Assembly: GCA_945872795.1 (NCBI GenBank)
Contig: CAMCAZ010000035.1
Location: 1-38,260, forward strand
Origin: Chryseobacterium gleum
GTDB taxonomy: Bacteria > Bacteroidota > Bacteroidia > Flavobacteriales_F > PHOS-HE28
DNA length: 38,260 nt
Direction of reading: 5' to 3'
This document shows, in pieces, positions 24,490 to 34,611 of this stretch (position 1 is its first letter; each line of letters starts with the position of its first letter). The notes beneath the pieces are model-generated. The model saw nothing but the letters and a program-made list of their open reading frames with translations. It was not told where the DNA came from and did no database searches. A program made the position numbers and the translations under genes.

Positions 24490-25857
24490 TCAGAAACGGA
24501 GCAGTTCGGGCACCAGACCGAGCACCACCACCGCGAGCCCGCAGAAGGAGATCACCAGCCAGTTCAATCGGCTCACCACCAGTTCCGGGGCCTGTTCACG
24601 GGGGGTGAACGCCTCCCGGATCACCAACACGTAGTAATAGACCCCGACCAGCGCCATCGCCACCGCGAAGGCCGTCGTCAGGGTGTAGCCACCTTCAATT
24701 CCCAACAGGAACACCTGGTACTTGGCTACGAATCCGGCTGTCATCGGTATGCCTGCCAGGGAAAGGAGCAACAACATGGTGACGATGGCCAGCCATGGGC
24801 TGCTGCGGTAAAGCCCCCGAAAGATCCGGATATTCTCGTCGCCATTTGCCGCCCGTTTGGCGAGCGTGAGCACCACGAAGAGCCCCATCGTGGCCAAGGA
24901 ATAGGTGATGGAATAATAGAACAGGACACCCGGCGCCCCAGGATCGCTTCCCAGAAAGGCCAGCAGCAGGAACCCGCTGTGGGCGATGCCGGAATAGGCG
25001 AGCAAGCGTTTGAACTGGGTCTGGCGCAAGGCCACGATGTTACCCAGGAACAGGGTGAGCAGGGTCATCACCACCAGCATCGTTTGGATCGCACCCGGGA
25101 GTTCCATACCCGCGATCAAGCGGTGGAAAGCGGCGAAGGCGGCCGTCTTCACCACCGTGCTCATGTAGGCGGTCACCAAGGTGGGCGAACCTTCATAGAC
25201 GTCGGGGCTCCAGAAGTGGAAGGGCACCGCCGCCACTTTGAAGGCCAGTCCTGCGATGGTGAAGAACAGGCCCAGGAGGTACAGCATGTGGGCCGACCCG
25301 CTCGCAGAGGCCGCCGAAGCCTGAACCGTGGCAAGGTCCAGGGATGCGGTGGAGCCATAGAGCAGTGCGATGCCCATGAGGAAGAAGCCCGAGGCGAAGG
25401 ATCCCTGCAGGAAGTATTTGAAGGCCGCCTCACCGCTCCGGAAGCTGTCCCGCTTGCCACCCGCGAGGATGTATAAGGGGATGCTCAGGATCTCGATCCC
25501 CAGGAACAGTACCAACAGGTTGGAATAGCTGATCAGCAGTACCGCACCGACCAGTGAGAAGATGATCAGGGCATACTGCTCGGCCACGTTCTCCCGCACG
25601 CGGCTGTAGTAATCGATGCCGAAGATGAACAGCAGCACGGTGATCAGCGTGAGCGCCTGCCCGAAGACGGAGCCGAAGTGATCGAAGCGCACCATGGCAC
25701 CCACCAGTGGCACGTTCATCATCCAGCCGGAGCGGATGACGACCATTGTGGCCAGCAGGCCGATGATCCCCAGGGGGGCCAGCAGCGTGCGTTTTCCGAA
25801 GAGGCCTGCGTAAAGCAGCAGTACACCAAGGACGGAGAGCAGGACCAGGGCGCTCAT
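24490..25857 (-). CDS. nuoN: NADH-quinone oxidoreductase subunit N
   Basis: NuoN is one of three antiporter-like proton-pumping subunits of the complex I membrane arm. The 455-residue product has about 14 hydrophobic segments and the family blocks NLLVLFLGIEILSIPLYILA (with the key TM5 glutamate), GEAAFKYFLQGSFASGFFL, AVPFHFWSPDVYEGSPTLVT and KRLLAYSGIAHSGFLLLA. It is the last gene of the nuo operon, starting 1 bp after the nuoM stop. The downstream gap to the convergent symporter (24353-24489) holds no clear terminator; a 10-bp GGCGCC-centred palindrome at 24477-24486 lacks a T tract. Confidence 0.97.
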   Translation of the reverse strand: MSALVLLSVLGVLLLYAGLFGKRTLLAPLGIIGLLATMVVIRSGWMMNVPLVGAMVRFDHFGSVFGQALTLITVLLFIFGIDYYSRVRENVAEQYALIIFSLVGAVLLISYSNLLVLFLGIEILSIPLYILAGGKRDSFRSGEAAFKYFLQGSFASGFFLMGIALLYGSTASLDLATVQASAASASGSAHMLYLLGLFFTIAGLAFKVAAVPFHFWSPDVYEGSPTLVTAYMSTVVKTAAFAAFHRLIAGMELPGAIQTMLVVMTLLTLFLGNIVALRQTQFKRLLAYSGIAHSGFLLLAFLGSDPGAPGVLFYYSITYSLATMGLFVVLTLAKRAANGDENIRIFRGLYRSSPWLAIVTMLLLLSLAGIPMTAGFVAKYQVFLLGIEGGYTLTTAFAVAMALVGVYYYVLVIREAFTPREQAPELVVSRLNWLVISFCGLAVVVLGLVPELLRF

Positions 25858-25858
25858 C

Positions 25859-27304
25859 TCAGTTCAGGGTTGGGAATGAGGTGAGCAGCACTTGCACGGG
25901 CCCCTCCACGAGGTCCAGGATGGGACGGGGATGCACGCCGAGCACGAAAGTGAGGGTCACCAGCGGCACCAGCACCAGGTGGTCGCGCAGGCTCACGTCG
26001 TTCATCTCGATACCCCATTTGTCCGTCCCCAGCATCACCCGCTGATAAGCGTAAAGCATGTAGATGGCCCCCAGCACGATGGTCGATACCGCCGCCAACG
26101 ACAGCCACGCGTTCACCTGCCAAAGCCCCGCGAACATGAGCCATTCGCCCACAAAGCTCTGTGTGAACGGCAGTCCGATGGCATTGACGAGCACCAGCAT
26201 GAACAGCACGGCCAGACGTGGTACACGGGCTTTCAGGCCTCCCATGGCAGCCATCTCGCTCGACCCCACGCGCTCCTTCAACGCGCCGGAGATGTACAGC
26301 ATGCCGATGGCCAATACCGCGTGCGCAAAGGCCTGATAGAGCGAACCGGTCATGCCCAGGCGGTTGCAGGTGAACAGTCCGGCGCATAACACTCCGACGT
26401 GGCTGAGGGATGAATAGGCGATCAAGCGGCGAAGGTCCGACTGACGGAAGGCGATGATGGCCGCGTAGATCGCACCGACCAGGCTGAGCACGATGACCGT
26501 GTCGCGCCAGTGTTCAACACCGAGCGGCACGGCCGGGAACACGATGCGCATGGTGCCATACAGGCCCATCTTCAGCATCACGGCAGAGAGCACCATGGTG
26601 CCCTGCACAGGTGCGGTGGTGTACGTGTCGGGCTGCCAGCCGTGGAAGGGAAAGATCGGCAGCTTGATGGCAAATGCCAGGAACAGCACCCAGAACAGCC
26701 AGACCTGTGTGTCATAGGGCAGGTCGAGCGTGGCCAGTGCCGACAGGTCGCCATTGAATCCTTCCACCTGCACCAGGCAATAGACCGCACCGAACAGGAG
26801 CGAAAGACCGCCCAGCAGGGTGTACATGAAGAACCGCACGGTGATGGCCCGTCGCCGTTCACCGCCCCAGTAAAGCAGCAGGAAGAACACCGGCAACAGG
26901 GCCAGTTCGTAGAAGATGTAGAACAGCAGCAGGTTCTGCGCCGTGAACACGCCCATGACGAAGCTCTGGGTGAACAGCAGCAGGGCGTTGATCATGGAAG
27001 GGTGCTGGAGCCGTTCACCATAGCCCGCCCCGATGATGAAGGGATACACCAACGCGGTCAGCAGGAGCATCAGCAGGCCCACCCCGTCGTACCCCAGCGT
27101 GAACCGAAGGCCCCAGGCCGTGGCCCATTCGACGTCCAATGCCTGCACGGGTATGCCTTGGTAGTTCGACCACAGCCAAAGCGTGAGCGCCAGGCTCACC
27201 AAGCTGGAGAACAAGGCGATGCCCCTGGCGTAACGCGTCGGTGTGGCCACCAGCAGCACCATGGCCGTGAGCAAGGGGATGAGCAGGAGCGCGAGCAGGG
27301 CCAT
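25859..27304 (-). CDS. nuoM: NADH-quinone oxidoreductase subunit M
   Basis: NuoM is an antiporter-like proton channel subunit in the complex I membrane arm. The 481-residue protein has about 14 transmembrane segments. Diagnostic blocks are LLLFYIFYELALLPVFFLLL (TM5 with its glutamate), KLPIFPFHGWQPDTYTTAPV, SDLRRLIAYSSLSHVGVLCA and LPFTQSFVGEWLMFAG. It lies between nuoL and nuoN with 1-bp gaps on both sides, so it is clearly translated from the common nuo message. Confidence 0.97.
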   Translation of the reverse strand: MALLALLLIPLLTAMVLLVATPTRYARGIALFSSLVSLALTLWLWSNYQGIPVQALDVEWATAWGLRFTLGYDGVGLLMLLLTALVYPFIIGAGYGERLQHPSMINALLLFTQSFVMGVFTAQNLLLFYIFYELALLPVFFLLLYWGGERRRAITVRFFMYTLLGGLSLLFGAVYCLVQVEGFNGDLSALATLDLPYDTQVWLFWVLFLAFAIKLPIFPFHGWQPDTYTTAPVQGTMVLSAVMLKMGLYGTMRIVFPAVPLGVEHWRDTVIVLSLVGAIYAAIIAFRQSDLRRLIAYSSLSHVGVLCAGLFTCNRLGMTGSLYQAFAHAVLAIGMLYISGALKERVGSSEMAAMGGLKARVPRLAVLFMLVLVNAIGLPFTQSFVGEWLMFAGLWQVNAWLSLAAVSTIVLGAIYMLYAYQRVMLGTDKWGIEMNDVSLRDHLVLVPLVTLTFVLGVHPRPILDLVEGPVQVLLTSFPTLN

Positions 27305-27305
27305 G

Positions 27306-29198
27306 TCAGTTGCTCAACAAGGTGATGAGGAGGAAGATGATGATGCCTGCCAACATGGCCAACAGGTGGAAGCTGGCGTTCCCGGTCTGGATCCTGCGCA
27401 CCAAGCCGCCCAGCCGGAGGGTGATCGCACCGAAACCGACCATCAACGGGATCATCACGCGCTGTTCACCCACGGCGTGGAATTGCGTGCTCAACCAGCC
27501 GAAGGGACGCTCGAACGCCCAGGCATACAGTTCATCGATGCGCCAGCGTTCCGCCAACAGACGCTTGGGCATCGGCATGGAAGAGCTATCGCCATCCAGT
27601 GTTGGAGCGATGGCGAAGCGGCGGTAGGTCAGGGCCACTGTGGCGATCACCAGTGCCGTAGTGATGCCCATGAGCGTCCATTCCACGGCTGCCGCAAGGT
27701 GAAGGCTGGAGGCACCCAGGGCCGGGGATGCGGTGGACAGGTAGTGCTTCATCGCCTCATGGCCACCCAGCAGGTGCGGTACGTTCAGCACGCCGCCCAC
27801 CACGCTGAGCACCGCGAGGATGATCAGGGGAGTGGTCATCGTAGCGGGGCTTTCATGCGGATGTGCGCCGCCCCGGTAGCTTCCATGGAACACGAGGAAG
27901 AAGAGGCGGAACATGTAGAAGGTGGTGAGCAACGCCCCGCCGAGCAACAGGGCGAAGACCACCGGGGAATACTGGTAGGCGTGGGCAAGGATGAGGTCCT
28001 TGCTGAAGAAGCCGCTGAGCAACGGAAGACCCGAGATGGCGAGCGTGCCGATCAGGAAGGTGATGTACGTGATGCGGATGCTGCCGCGCAGTCCGCCCAT
28101 ACGCCGGATGTCCTGTTCACCGCCCAAGGCATGGATCACACTGCCGGCCCCCAGGAAGAGCAGGGCCTTGAAGAAGGCATGGGTCAGCACATGGAACATG
28201 GCCGCGTCATAGGCCCCCATGCCCAGTGCGGCGAACATGTAGCCCAACTGGCTCACGGTGGAATAGGCCAGCACTTTCTTGATGTCGTTCTGGAACAGGC
28301 CGATGCTCGCGGCCAGCAGGGCGGTGGCGGTCCCCACGGCCAGGATCACGTCCTGGGTGACAGGTGCCAGTTCGAAGAGCACCGAACTGCGCACCACCAG
28401 GAAGATGCCCGCCGTGACCATGGTGGCCGCGTGGATGAGGGCGCTGACGGGCGTGGGACCCGCCATGGCGTCGGGCAACCAGGTGAAGAGCGGGAGCTGC
28501 GCGCTTTTCCCCATGGCACCGACGAACAGCAGCAGTGTGGCCAACACCACCAGGTGGTTCCCGGTCAACAGCGATCCGGCCTGTTCGGCGATGGCCGCAT
28601 ATTCCAAGGTGCCGAATTGCTGGAACAGCAAGGCCATGGCCAGCACCATCCCCACGTCGCCGATCCGGTTGATCACGAAGGCCTTGCGCGCCGCGTAGTT
28701 GTAATCCCGATTGGTGTACCAGAACCCGATCAATAGGTAGCTGCACAGCCCTACGCCCTCCCAACCGATGAAGGTGATCAACAGGTTGGAGCCCATCACC
28801 AGCAGGAGCATCGCGAAGCAGAACAGGTTCAGCTGCGCGAAGAAGGTGCTTGCCCGGCCATCGGCATGCATGTAACCGATGGAGTACAGATGGATCAAGG
28901 TGCCCACGCCGGTCACCAGCAGTATCATGGTCAGCGACAGGGCGTCGATCCGGAAGGCGAAGGGGATCATCATGCCCTCCACGTGTATCCAATCGAAAAG
29001 CCGAAGCGTGCGACCGCCCAGCTCGGTGTGCTCGCTGAGGAAGAGCGCCACGCTGCAGGCAAAAGCACCCGCAAGAAAGGTCGTGGCCAGTCCGCCGGCA
29101 AGGCCCGCGGAAAGCCGTTTGCGCAGTGTGCCTATGAGCACCGCCCCGAGCAGGGGCAGGGCGGGGACCAGCAGCACCAGGACGTCCTGCCCTACCAT
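27306..29198 (-). CDS. nuoL: NADH-quinone oxidoreductase subunit L
   Basis: NuoL is the distal proton-pumping subunit of complex I, with a long lateral helix at its C-terminus. The 630-residue product shows SNLLITFIGWEGVGLCSYLL (TM5), KSAQLPLFTWLPDAMAGPTP, HAATMVTAGIFLVVRSS and HAFFKALLFLGAGSVIHALG, all typical. The ATG at 29198 was chosen because it gives MVGQDVLVLLVPALPLLGAV as the first transmembrane segment and overlaps the nuoK stop by 7 bp; the same frame is open further upstream but only as an antisense-free shadow inside nuoK. nuoM follows after 1 bp. Confidence 0.97.
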   Translation of the reverse strand: MVGQDVLVLLVPALPLLGAVLIGTLRKRLSAGLAGGLATTFLAGAFACSVALFLSEHTELGGRTLRLFDWIHVEGMMIPFAFRIDALSLTMILLVTGVGTLIHLYSIGYMHADGRASTFFAQLNLFCFAMLLLVMGSNLLITFIGWEGVGLCSYLLIGFWYTNRDYNYAARKAFVINRIGDVGMVLAMALLFQQFGTLEYAAIAEQAGSLLTGNHLVVLATLLLFVGAMGKSAQLPLFTWLPDAMAGPTPVSALIHAATMVTAGIFLVVRSSVLFELAPVTQDVILAVGTATALLAASIGLFQNDIKKVLAYSTVSQLGYMFAALGMGAYDAAMFHVLTHAFFKALLFLGAGSVIHALGGEQDIRRMGGLRGSIRITYITFLIGTLAISGLPLLSGFFSKDLILAHAYQYSPVVFALLLGGALLTTFYMFRLFFLVFHGSYRGGAHPHESPATMTTPLIILAVLSVVGGVLNVPHLLGGHEAMKHYLSTASPALGASSLHLAAAVEWTLMGITTALVIATVALTYRRFAIAPTLDGDSSSMPMPKRLLAERWRIDELYAWAFERPFGWLSTQFHAVGEQRVMIPLMVGFGAITLRLGGLVRRIQTGNASFHLLAMLAGIIIFLLITLLSN

Positions 29199-29524
29199 TT
29201 CAAGCGGTTCAGTTGGTTCACGTCCACGCTGTCCACATTGCGCTTCATCATCACCAGGATCGCCAGGCCCACGGTGACCTCGGCCGCAGCCACGAGCATG
29301 ATGAAGAACACGAACACCTGAGCGCGCGGGTCGCTGTGGTACGCGCTGAAGGCCGTCAACAGCAGGTTCACGCTGTTGAACATCAGCTCCAGGCACATCA
29401 GGATGATGATGGTGTTGCGACGGAAAACCACGCCCGCCACACCGATGCTGAACAGCAGGAAGCTCAGCATCAGGTAGTGCTCCATCGGGATCACACGGAT
29501 CGAAGTGATGATGCTCTGGTCCAT
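29192..29524 (-). CDS. nuoK: NADH-quinone oxidoreductase subunit K
   Basis: This 110-residue subunit has three transmembrane helices and contributes glutamates to the proton path of the membrane arm: NTIIILMCLELMFNSVNLLL contains the conserved Glu of TM2, and FIMLVAAAEVTVGLAILVMM that of TM3. A GTG at 29530 overlapping the nuoJ stop (GTGA) is an alternative start adding two residues; the ATG at 29524 was preferred because a GGAA-type ribosome site lies 9 bp upstream of it. The 3' end overlaps nuoL by 7 bp. Confidence 0.95.
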   Translation of the reverse strand: MDQSIITSIRVIPMEHYLMLSFLLFSIGVAGVVFRRNTIIILMCLELMFNSVNLLLTAFSAYHSDPRAQVFVFFIMLVAAAEVTVGLAILVMMKRNVDSVDVNQLNRLKW

Positions 29525-29526
29525 GC

Positions 29527-30072
<546 letters not shown>

Positions 30073-30080
30073 GGTCCCGG

Positions 30081-30671
30081 TCAGCGATTGTGTGCGGCCT
30101 TCACCACCTGTTTGAAGCGCAGCACTTCCGGCGTCTGTCGTTTGCTCACATCCACGCGTCTGGCGGGGTCCAAAGGCTCCACGAGCTCGTCCTTGCTGAA
30201 CACGAAGGGTGTGCGCAGGTAGTTGCTCTCCACCAGGCGGTCGGTCAGGAAGATGGCCTCCTTCGGACAGGCCTCCTCACAATCGCCGCAGAAGATGCAG
30301 CGCAGCATGTCGATCTCGTAGGTGACAGCGTACTTCTCCTCTCGGTACAGGCCTTCCTCGCCCGCCTTGCGCTCGCCGGAGGTCATGGTGATGGCCTCGG
30401 CAGGACAGGCGACCGCACAAAGCCCGCAGGCGGTGCATCGTTCGCGGCCCTGGTCATCGCGCTTGAGCACATGCTGGCCGCGGTAATTGTCGCTCATCGG
30501 GCGCTTTTCCTCCGGATACTGGATGGTAGGCCGCTTGGTGCGGAACATGTGCCGGATGGTGATCAACAGGCCGCCCACGATGGCGGGCAGGTAGATGCGC
30601 TCCATCAGCGTCATCCTCTTGTTGCTCACCACACGGGAGCGGCTTGTCAGGGGCTGCAGCGCGTTGGCCAT
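30081..30671 (-). CDS. nuoI: NADH-quinone oxidoreductase subunit I
   Basis: NuoI carries clusters N6a and N6b, which pass electrons toward N2 in the peripheral arm. The 196-residue protein has two ferredoxin motifs: ERCTACGLCAVACPAEAITM and MLRCIFCGDCEEACPKEAIF, with all eight cysteines. The N-terminus LTSRSRVVSNKRMTLMERIY is the form usual in Bacteroidota. The ATG at 30671, 1 bp after the nuoH stop, was chosen because that N-terminus is conserved; internal ATGs near 30610 would remove it. nuoJ follows after 8 bp. Confidence 0.96.
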   Translation of the reverse strand: MANALQPLTSRSRVVSNKRMTLMERIYLPAIVGGLLITIRHMFRTKRPTIQYPEEKRPMSDNYRGQHVLKRDDQGRERCTACGLCAVACPAEAITMTSGERKAGEEGLYREEKYAVTYEIDMLRCIFCGDCEEACPKEAIFLTDRLVESNYLRTPFVFSKDELVEPLDPARRVDVSKRQTPEVLRFKQVVKAAHNR

Positions 30672-30672
30672 C

Positions 30673-31689
30673 TCAAAAGCCGTTGATGAGGTAATACAAG
30701 CCACCGGTCACCACGATGTTGAGGATGCCCAACGGGATCAAGCGCTTCCAGCCGAGGTTCATCAACTGGTCGAAGCGGAAGCGGGGGATGGACCACCGCA
30801 CCCACATGAAGAAGAAGATGAAGAAGAAGGTCTTCGCGAACATGGCCGCGGCGCCGATGACCGTCACCAGGTTCGGGTCGAGGCCCAACGAGGAGAGGCC
30901 CGGCACATGGCTTCCGCCGAAATAGAGCGTGGCGATCACGGCACTGCTCATGAACATGTTGATGTACTCTGCGAAGAGGTAGAAACCGAGCTTCATGCTG
31001 CTGAACTCGGTGTGGTAACCGCCCACCAGTTCGGTCTCGCACTCGGGCATGTCGAAGGGTGCCCGGTTGCATTCGGCGAAGGCGCACACGATGAAGATCA
31101 GGAAACCCAAAGGCTGGTGGATGATGCCCCAGCCGTTCTCCACCTGGTAGGCCACGATGCCGCTCAGGCTCAGCGTACCGGTCAGCATCACCAGGGCCAC
31201 GATGCTCAGGCCCATCGCCAGTTCATAGCTCACCATCTGGCTGGCCGCGCGGATGGCTCCCAACAACGCGAACTTGTTGTTGCTCGCCCAGCCCCCGAGC
31301 ATGATGCCATAGACGCCGATGCTCACCATGGCGAACACGTACAGGATGCCGATCTCCGGGTCCGTGCCCTGCAGGTCGAAGCTCACATCGCCGAAGGTCA
31401 GCGTGCCGCCCCAAGGGATCACCACACCCGTGAGCAGGGCCGTCATCATGGCGATGGCCGGGCCCAACACGAAGAGCTTGCGGTTCGCCATGGCGGGGAT
31501 GAAGTCCTCCTTCATGATCATCTTCAGCCCGTCGGCCACCGGTTGCAGAAGGCCGAAGGGCCCTGCGCGGTTGGGGCCGATACGGTCCTGCATGAAGGCC
31601 GCCACCTTGCGCTCGCCGAAGGTGGAGTAGGCCGCCACGGTCAGCGTGACCACGAAAAGCACCAGCAGGAAGATCGCGGTGATGATCAT
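30673..31689 (-). CDS. nuoH: NADH-quinone oxidoreductase subunit H
   Basis: NuoH is the membrane subunit that forms much of the quinone chamber. The 338-residue product has about eight transmembrane helices. It contains the signatures YSTFGERKVAAFMQDRIGPN and GPFGLLQPVADGLKMIMKED, and the acidic loop CAFAECNRAPFDMPECETEL, where the conserved glutamates couple quinone reduction to pumping. The ATG at 31689 overlaps the nuoG stop by 4 bp (ATGA); the frame is open further upstream, but only inside nuoG. Confidence 0.97.
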   Translation of the reverse strand: MIITAIFLLVLFVVTLTVAAYSTFGERKVAAFMQDRIGPNRAGPFGLLQPVADGLKMIMKEDFIPAMANRKLFVLGPAIAMMTALLTGVVIPWGGTLTFGDVSFDLQGTDPEIGILYVFAMVSIGVYGIMLGGWASNNKFALLGAIRAASQMVSYELAMGLSIVALVMLTGTLSLSGIVAYQVENGWGIIHQPLGFLIFIVCAFAECNRAPFDMPECETELVGGYHTEFSSMKLGFYLFAEYINMFMSSAVIATLYFGGSHVPGLSSLGLDPNLVTVIGAAAMFAKTFFFIFFFMWVRWSIPRFRFDQLMNLGWKRLIPLGILNIVVTGGLYYLINGF

Positions 31690-32696
31690 CGGTCCTTGAG
31701 CTCCTTGCGTTTGGCGATCTCCGGAACGTTCGGGGCGGGGGCGTTCAACAGCTGCTGCTTGCGCTGAAGCATGTAATGGCCCTGGCCGATCACACTGTGA
31801 CGGTCGATCTTGCGGGGACCTTCCACCTTCCAGGCGTTCAGGTCCTTCTTGTCGAAGCGACAGGTGTTGCAGATGAAGTCCTCCACCTCGCCCCATTGGT
31901 CCTTGCGACCGGTCACGCGCAGCACTTCGTTGCCCTTCAGCCACAGCACGGCCTTGCCCGCGCAGGTGCCGCACTCACGGTGGGCGTCCACGGGATTGGT
32001 GAACCACACGCGGCTGGAGAAACGGAAGGTGCGGTCGGTGAGCGCTCCCACGGGACATACGTCGATCATGTTCCCGCTCATGTCGTTCTCCACCGCCTGG
32101 CTGATGTAGGTGCTGATCTCGCTGACATCGCCCCGGTTGATCACACCGTGCACGCGGCCATCGGTCAACTGGTCCGCCACCTTCACGCAGCGGTAGCAGA
32201 GGATGCACCGGTTCATGTGCAGCTTGATACTGTCCCCGATGTCGACGGGCTCGAAGGTGCGCCGCTCGAACTCATACCGGCTGGCGGCCTTGCCGTTCTC
32301 ATAGCTCAGGTCCTGCAGGTGGCATTCGCCGGCCTGGTCGCAGACCGGGCAATCCAGCGGATGGTTGATGAGGAGGAACTCCACCACACCCTTGCGGGCC
32401 TCCAGCAGTTCCGGGTCGGTGGTGTTCGCCACCTCCATGCCGTCCATCACCGCGGTGCGGCAGCTCGCCACCGGCTTCGGCATGGGACGTGGGTCCTTGT
32501 CGCTGCCCTTGGTCACCTTCACGATGCAGGTGCGGCAGTAGCCCCCGCTGGTCTCGAGCTTGGTGTAGTAGCACATGGCCGGCGGGACCACGTGCCGGTG
32601 GGCCTTGTCCCGCTCACCGATCAACCGGGCGGCCTGCAGGATGGTGGTCCCTTCCGGGACTTCGATGGGGATACCGTCGATGGTGACCTTGGGCAT
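31686..32696 (-). CDS. nuoG: NADH-quinone oxidoreductase subunit G, short form
   Basis: NuoG carries Fe-S clusters of the electron chain in the peripheral arm. This version is only 336 residues. It has the [2Fe-2S] region with MCYYTKLETSGGYCRTCIV, the His-Cys3 N5 motif HPLDCPVCDQAGECHLQDL, the N4 ferredoxin motif NRCILCYRCVKVADQ with DVCPVGAL, and a last Cys-rich piece (HRECGTCAGKAVLWLKG ... FICNTCRFDKKD). The large molybdopterin-oxidoreductase-like domain of the roughly 900-residue E. coli protein is missing, a known trait of Bacteroidota. The ATG at 32696 lies 2 bp after the nuoF stop; the frame open upstream belongs to a shadow in nuoF. Confidence 0.96.
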   Translation of the reverse strand: MPKVTIDGIPIEVPEGTTILQAARLIGERDKAHRHVVPPAMCYYTKLETSGGYCRTCIVKVTKGSDKDPRPMPKPVASCRTAVMDGMEVANTTDPELLEARKGVVEFLLINHPLDCPVCDQAGECHLQDLSYENGKAASRYEFERRTFEPVDIGDSIKLHMNRCILCYRCVKVADQLTDGRVHGVINRGDVSEISTYISQAVENDMSGNMIDVCPVGALTDRTFRFSSRVWFTNPVDAHRECGTCAGKAVLWLKGNEVLRVTGRKDQWGEVEDFICNTCRFDKKDLNAWKVEGPRKIDRHSVIGQGHYMLQRKQQLLNAPAPNVPEIAKRKELKDR

Positions 32697-32698
32697 GG

Positions 32699-34054
32699 CT
32701 AAGCGGTCGCGAAGTTGGCATTCCGCACGAAAGGTTCCTTCGCGAAGTGCTTGGGGTCCTTCACTTTCTGCGGGAAACGCACGTGATACTCGAATTCCTC
32801 CCTGAAATGCCGGATGGCCGAGGCCACCGGCCAGGCGGCGGCATCGCCCAGCGGGCAGATGGTGTTGCCCTCGATCTTGCGCTGGATGTCCCACAGCAGG
32901 TCGATGTCCTCCGTGCGACCTTCGCCATGTTCCAGGCGCTCCAGCACCTTCTCCATCCATCCGGTGCCTTCGCGGCAGGGGCTGCATTGGCCGCAGCTCT
33001 CGTGGTGGTAGAAGCGCGTGTGGTTCCAGGTGCTGCGCACGATGCATTGCGCATCGTTGTAGGCGTAGAAACCGCCGGAACCGAGCATGGTGCCACTGAC
33101 GAAACCGCCGTCGGCCAGGCTCTCATAGGACATCAGTCGCGGTTCTCCGGCAGCGGTGCGCAGGAACAGTTCGTAGGGCACGATGGGCACGCTGCTGCCG
33201 CCCGGCACCACGGCCTTGAAGGCGCGTCCGTCCACACCGCCGCAATACTCATCACTGTTGATGAACTCATCGCAGCTCAGGCCGAGTTCGATCTCGTAAA
33301 CGCCGGGCCGCTTGATGTTCCCTCCGGCACTGATCAGTTTGGTACCCGTGCTCTTGCCCACACCGATCTTGGCGTATTCGGCACCACCATCGTTCACGAT
33401 GGGCACCACTGCCGCAATGGTCTCCACGTTGTTCACCACGGTGGGGCAGCCGTAAAGGCCTTTCACCGCTGGGAAGGGCGGCTTGATGCGCGGATTTCCC
33501 CGTTTGCCTTCGAGGCTCTCGAGCAGCGCGGTCTCCTCTCCGCAGATGTAGGCACCGGCGCCCACCTGCACATGGATCTCGTGATCGAAGCCGCTGCCGA
33601 GGATGTTCCTGCCCAGCCAACCAGCGGCACGCGCTTCCGCGATGGCCTGCTCCAGGATGCGTGCGACGTAGAAGTACTCCCCGCGGATGTAGATGTAACT
33701 GGTGTTGGCGCCCAACGCGAAGCTCGAGGTGATCATGCCCTCGATCATCAGGTGCGGGATCCGCTCCATGAGGTAGCGGTCCTTGAAGGTGCCGGGTTCG
33801 CTCTCGTCGGCGTTCACCACCAGGTAGCGCGGCACTCCGGGAGGCTTCGCCAGGAAGCTCCATTTCATGCCCGTGGGAAAGCCGGCACCACCGCGACCGC
33901 GGAGGCCACTGGCCTTCACCTCTTCCACCACGGCCTCGGGGCTCATGGTGCGCAGGGCCTTTTCCACGCTGCGGTAGCCGCCGTTCGCCCGGTAGCCCTC
34001 CAGCCCCCGGACCCCGGGGGTGTTGATGTGCTCGAAAAGGAGTTGGCGGCCCAT
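32699..34054 (-). CDS. nuoF: NADH-quinone oxidoreductase subunit F
   Basis: NuoF binds NADH and FMN and carries the [4Fe-4S] cluster N3, the electron entry point of complex I. The 451-residue product has the FMN/NADH-binding runs SGLRGRGGAGFPTGMKWSFL and VVNADESEPGTFKDR, then GAGAYICGEETALLESLEGK, and the cluster motif ESCGQCSPCREGTGWMEKVL with the fourth cysteine in NTICPLGDAA. Its ATG overlaps the nuoE stop by one base (TGATG). Presence of E, F and G shows this is a full NADH-dependent complex rather than the 11-subunit form found in some lineages. Confidence 0.98.
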   Translation of the reverse strand: MGRQLLFEHINTPGVRGLEGYRANGGYRSVEKALRTMSPEAVVEEVKASGLRGRGGAGFPTGMKWSFLAKPPGVPRYLVVNADESEPGTFKDRYLMERIPHLMIEGMITSSFALGANTSYIYIRGEYFYVARILEQAIAEARAAGWLGRNILGSGFDHEIHVQVGAGAYICGEETALLESLEGKRGNPRIKPPFPAVKGLYGCPTVVNNVETIAAVVPIVNDGGAEYAKIGVGKSTGTKLISAGGNIKRPGVYEIELGLSCDEFINSDEYCGGVDGRAFKAVVPGGSSVPIVPYELFLRTAAGEPRLMSYESLADGGFVSGTMLGSGGFYAYNDAQCIVRSTWNHTRFYHHESCGQCSPCREGTGWMEKVLERLEHGEGRTEDIDLLWDIQRKIEGNTICPLGDAAAWPVASAIRHFREEFEYHVRFPQKVKDPKHFAKEPFVRNANFATA

Positions 34055-34611
34055 CAGCGATCCGTGTAGTTGGTCCGTGAATTCCGGGCGCGCAGCTCAT
34101 CGATCAAGGCATCGGCGCGTTCGATGGTGAGGTCCTCGTGGTAGTGTGCACCGCACTGCAGCATCGGCGCCGTGCCGCAGCTGCCCAGGCATTCCACGCC
34201 CTTCAGGGTGAACATGCCGTCGGCGGTGGTCCCGCCGCAATGCACGCCGAGCTTCCGCTCCAAGTGCGCGATCACGTCGTCGCTGCCCCGAAGCATGCAG
34301 GGGGTGGTCCGGCACACGTCAAGCACATAGGTGCCCACCGGGTGCAGGTTGAACATGCTGTAGAAGCTGGCCACCTCGTACACCTCGATGCGTTGCAGCC
34401 CGAGCACTCCGGCCACGGCATCCATGGCGTTCACGCTCAGCCAGCCGTCGTTCTCCGCCTGCGCGATGTGCAGGATGGGGATCAGGGCACTCTTACTGCG
34501 GCCCTCGGGATACCGGGCCATCAGGGCCCTGCATTCGGCCAGTGCCGCTTCGCTGAACGCGAAGGGGCGGGTGCCCTCGGTGGTGGTGATGGGTCTCGTG
34601 CGCGCGCTCAT
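34054..34611 (-). CDS. nuoE: NADH-quinone oxidoreductase subunit E
   Basis: NuoE is a thioredoxin-like subunit with the [2Fe-2S] cluster N1a beside NuoF. The 185-residue product has a helical start with KSALIPILHIAQAENDGWLS and VYEVASFYSMFNLHPVG, then the cluster cysteines in VCRTTPCMLRGSDD and VECLGSCGTAPMLQCG. The start overlaps the nuoD stop by 4 bp (ATGA), and the stop overlaps the nuoF start. Confidence 0.97.
   Translation of the reverse strand: MSARTRPITTTEGTRPFAFSEAALAECRALMARYPEGRSKSALIPILHIAQAENDGWLSVNAMDAVAGVLGLQRIEVYEVASFYSMFNLHPVGTYVLDVCRTTPCMLRGSDDVIAHLERKLGVHCGGTTADGMFTLKGVECLGSCGTAPMLQCGAHYHEDLTIERADALIDELRARNSRTNYTDR

Noticed and set aside
27243-28736. A 497-residue plus-strand frame opposite nuoL
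   Set aside because: It is Gln/His/Glu-rich, the typical reverse translation of hydrophobic membrane helices in GC-rich DNA.
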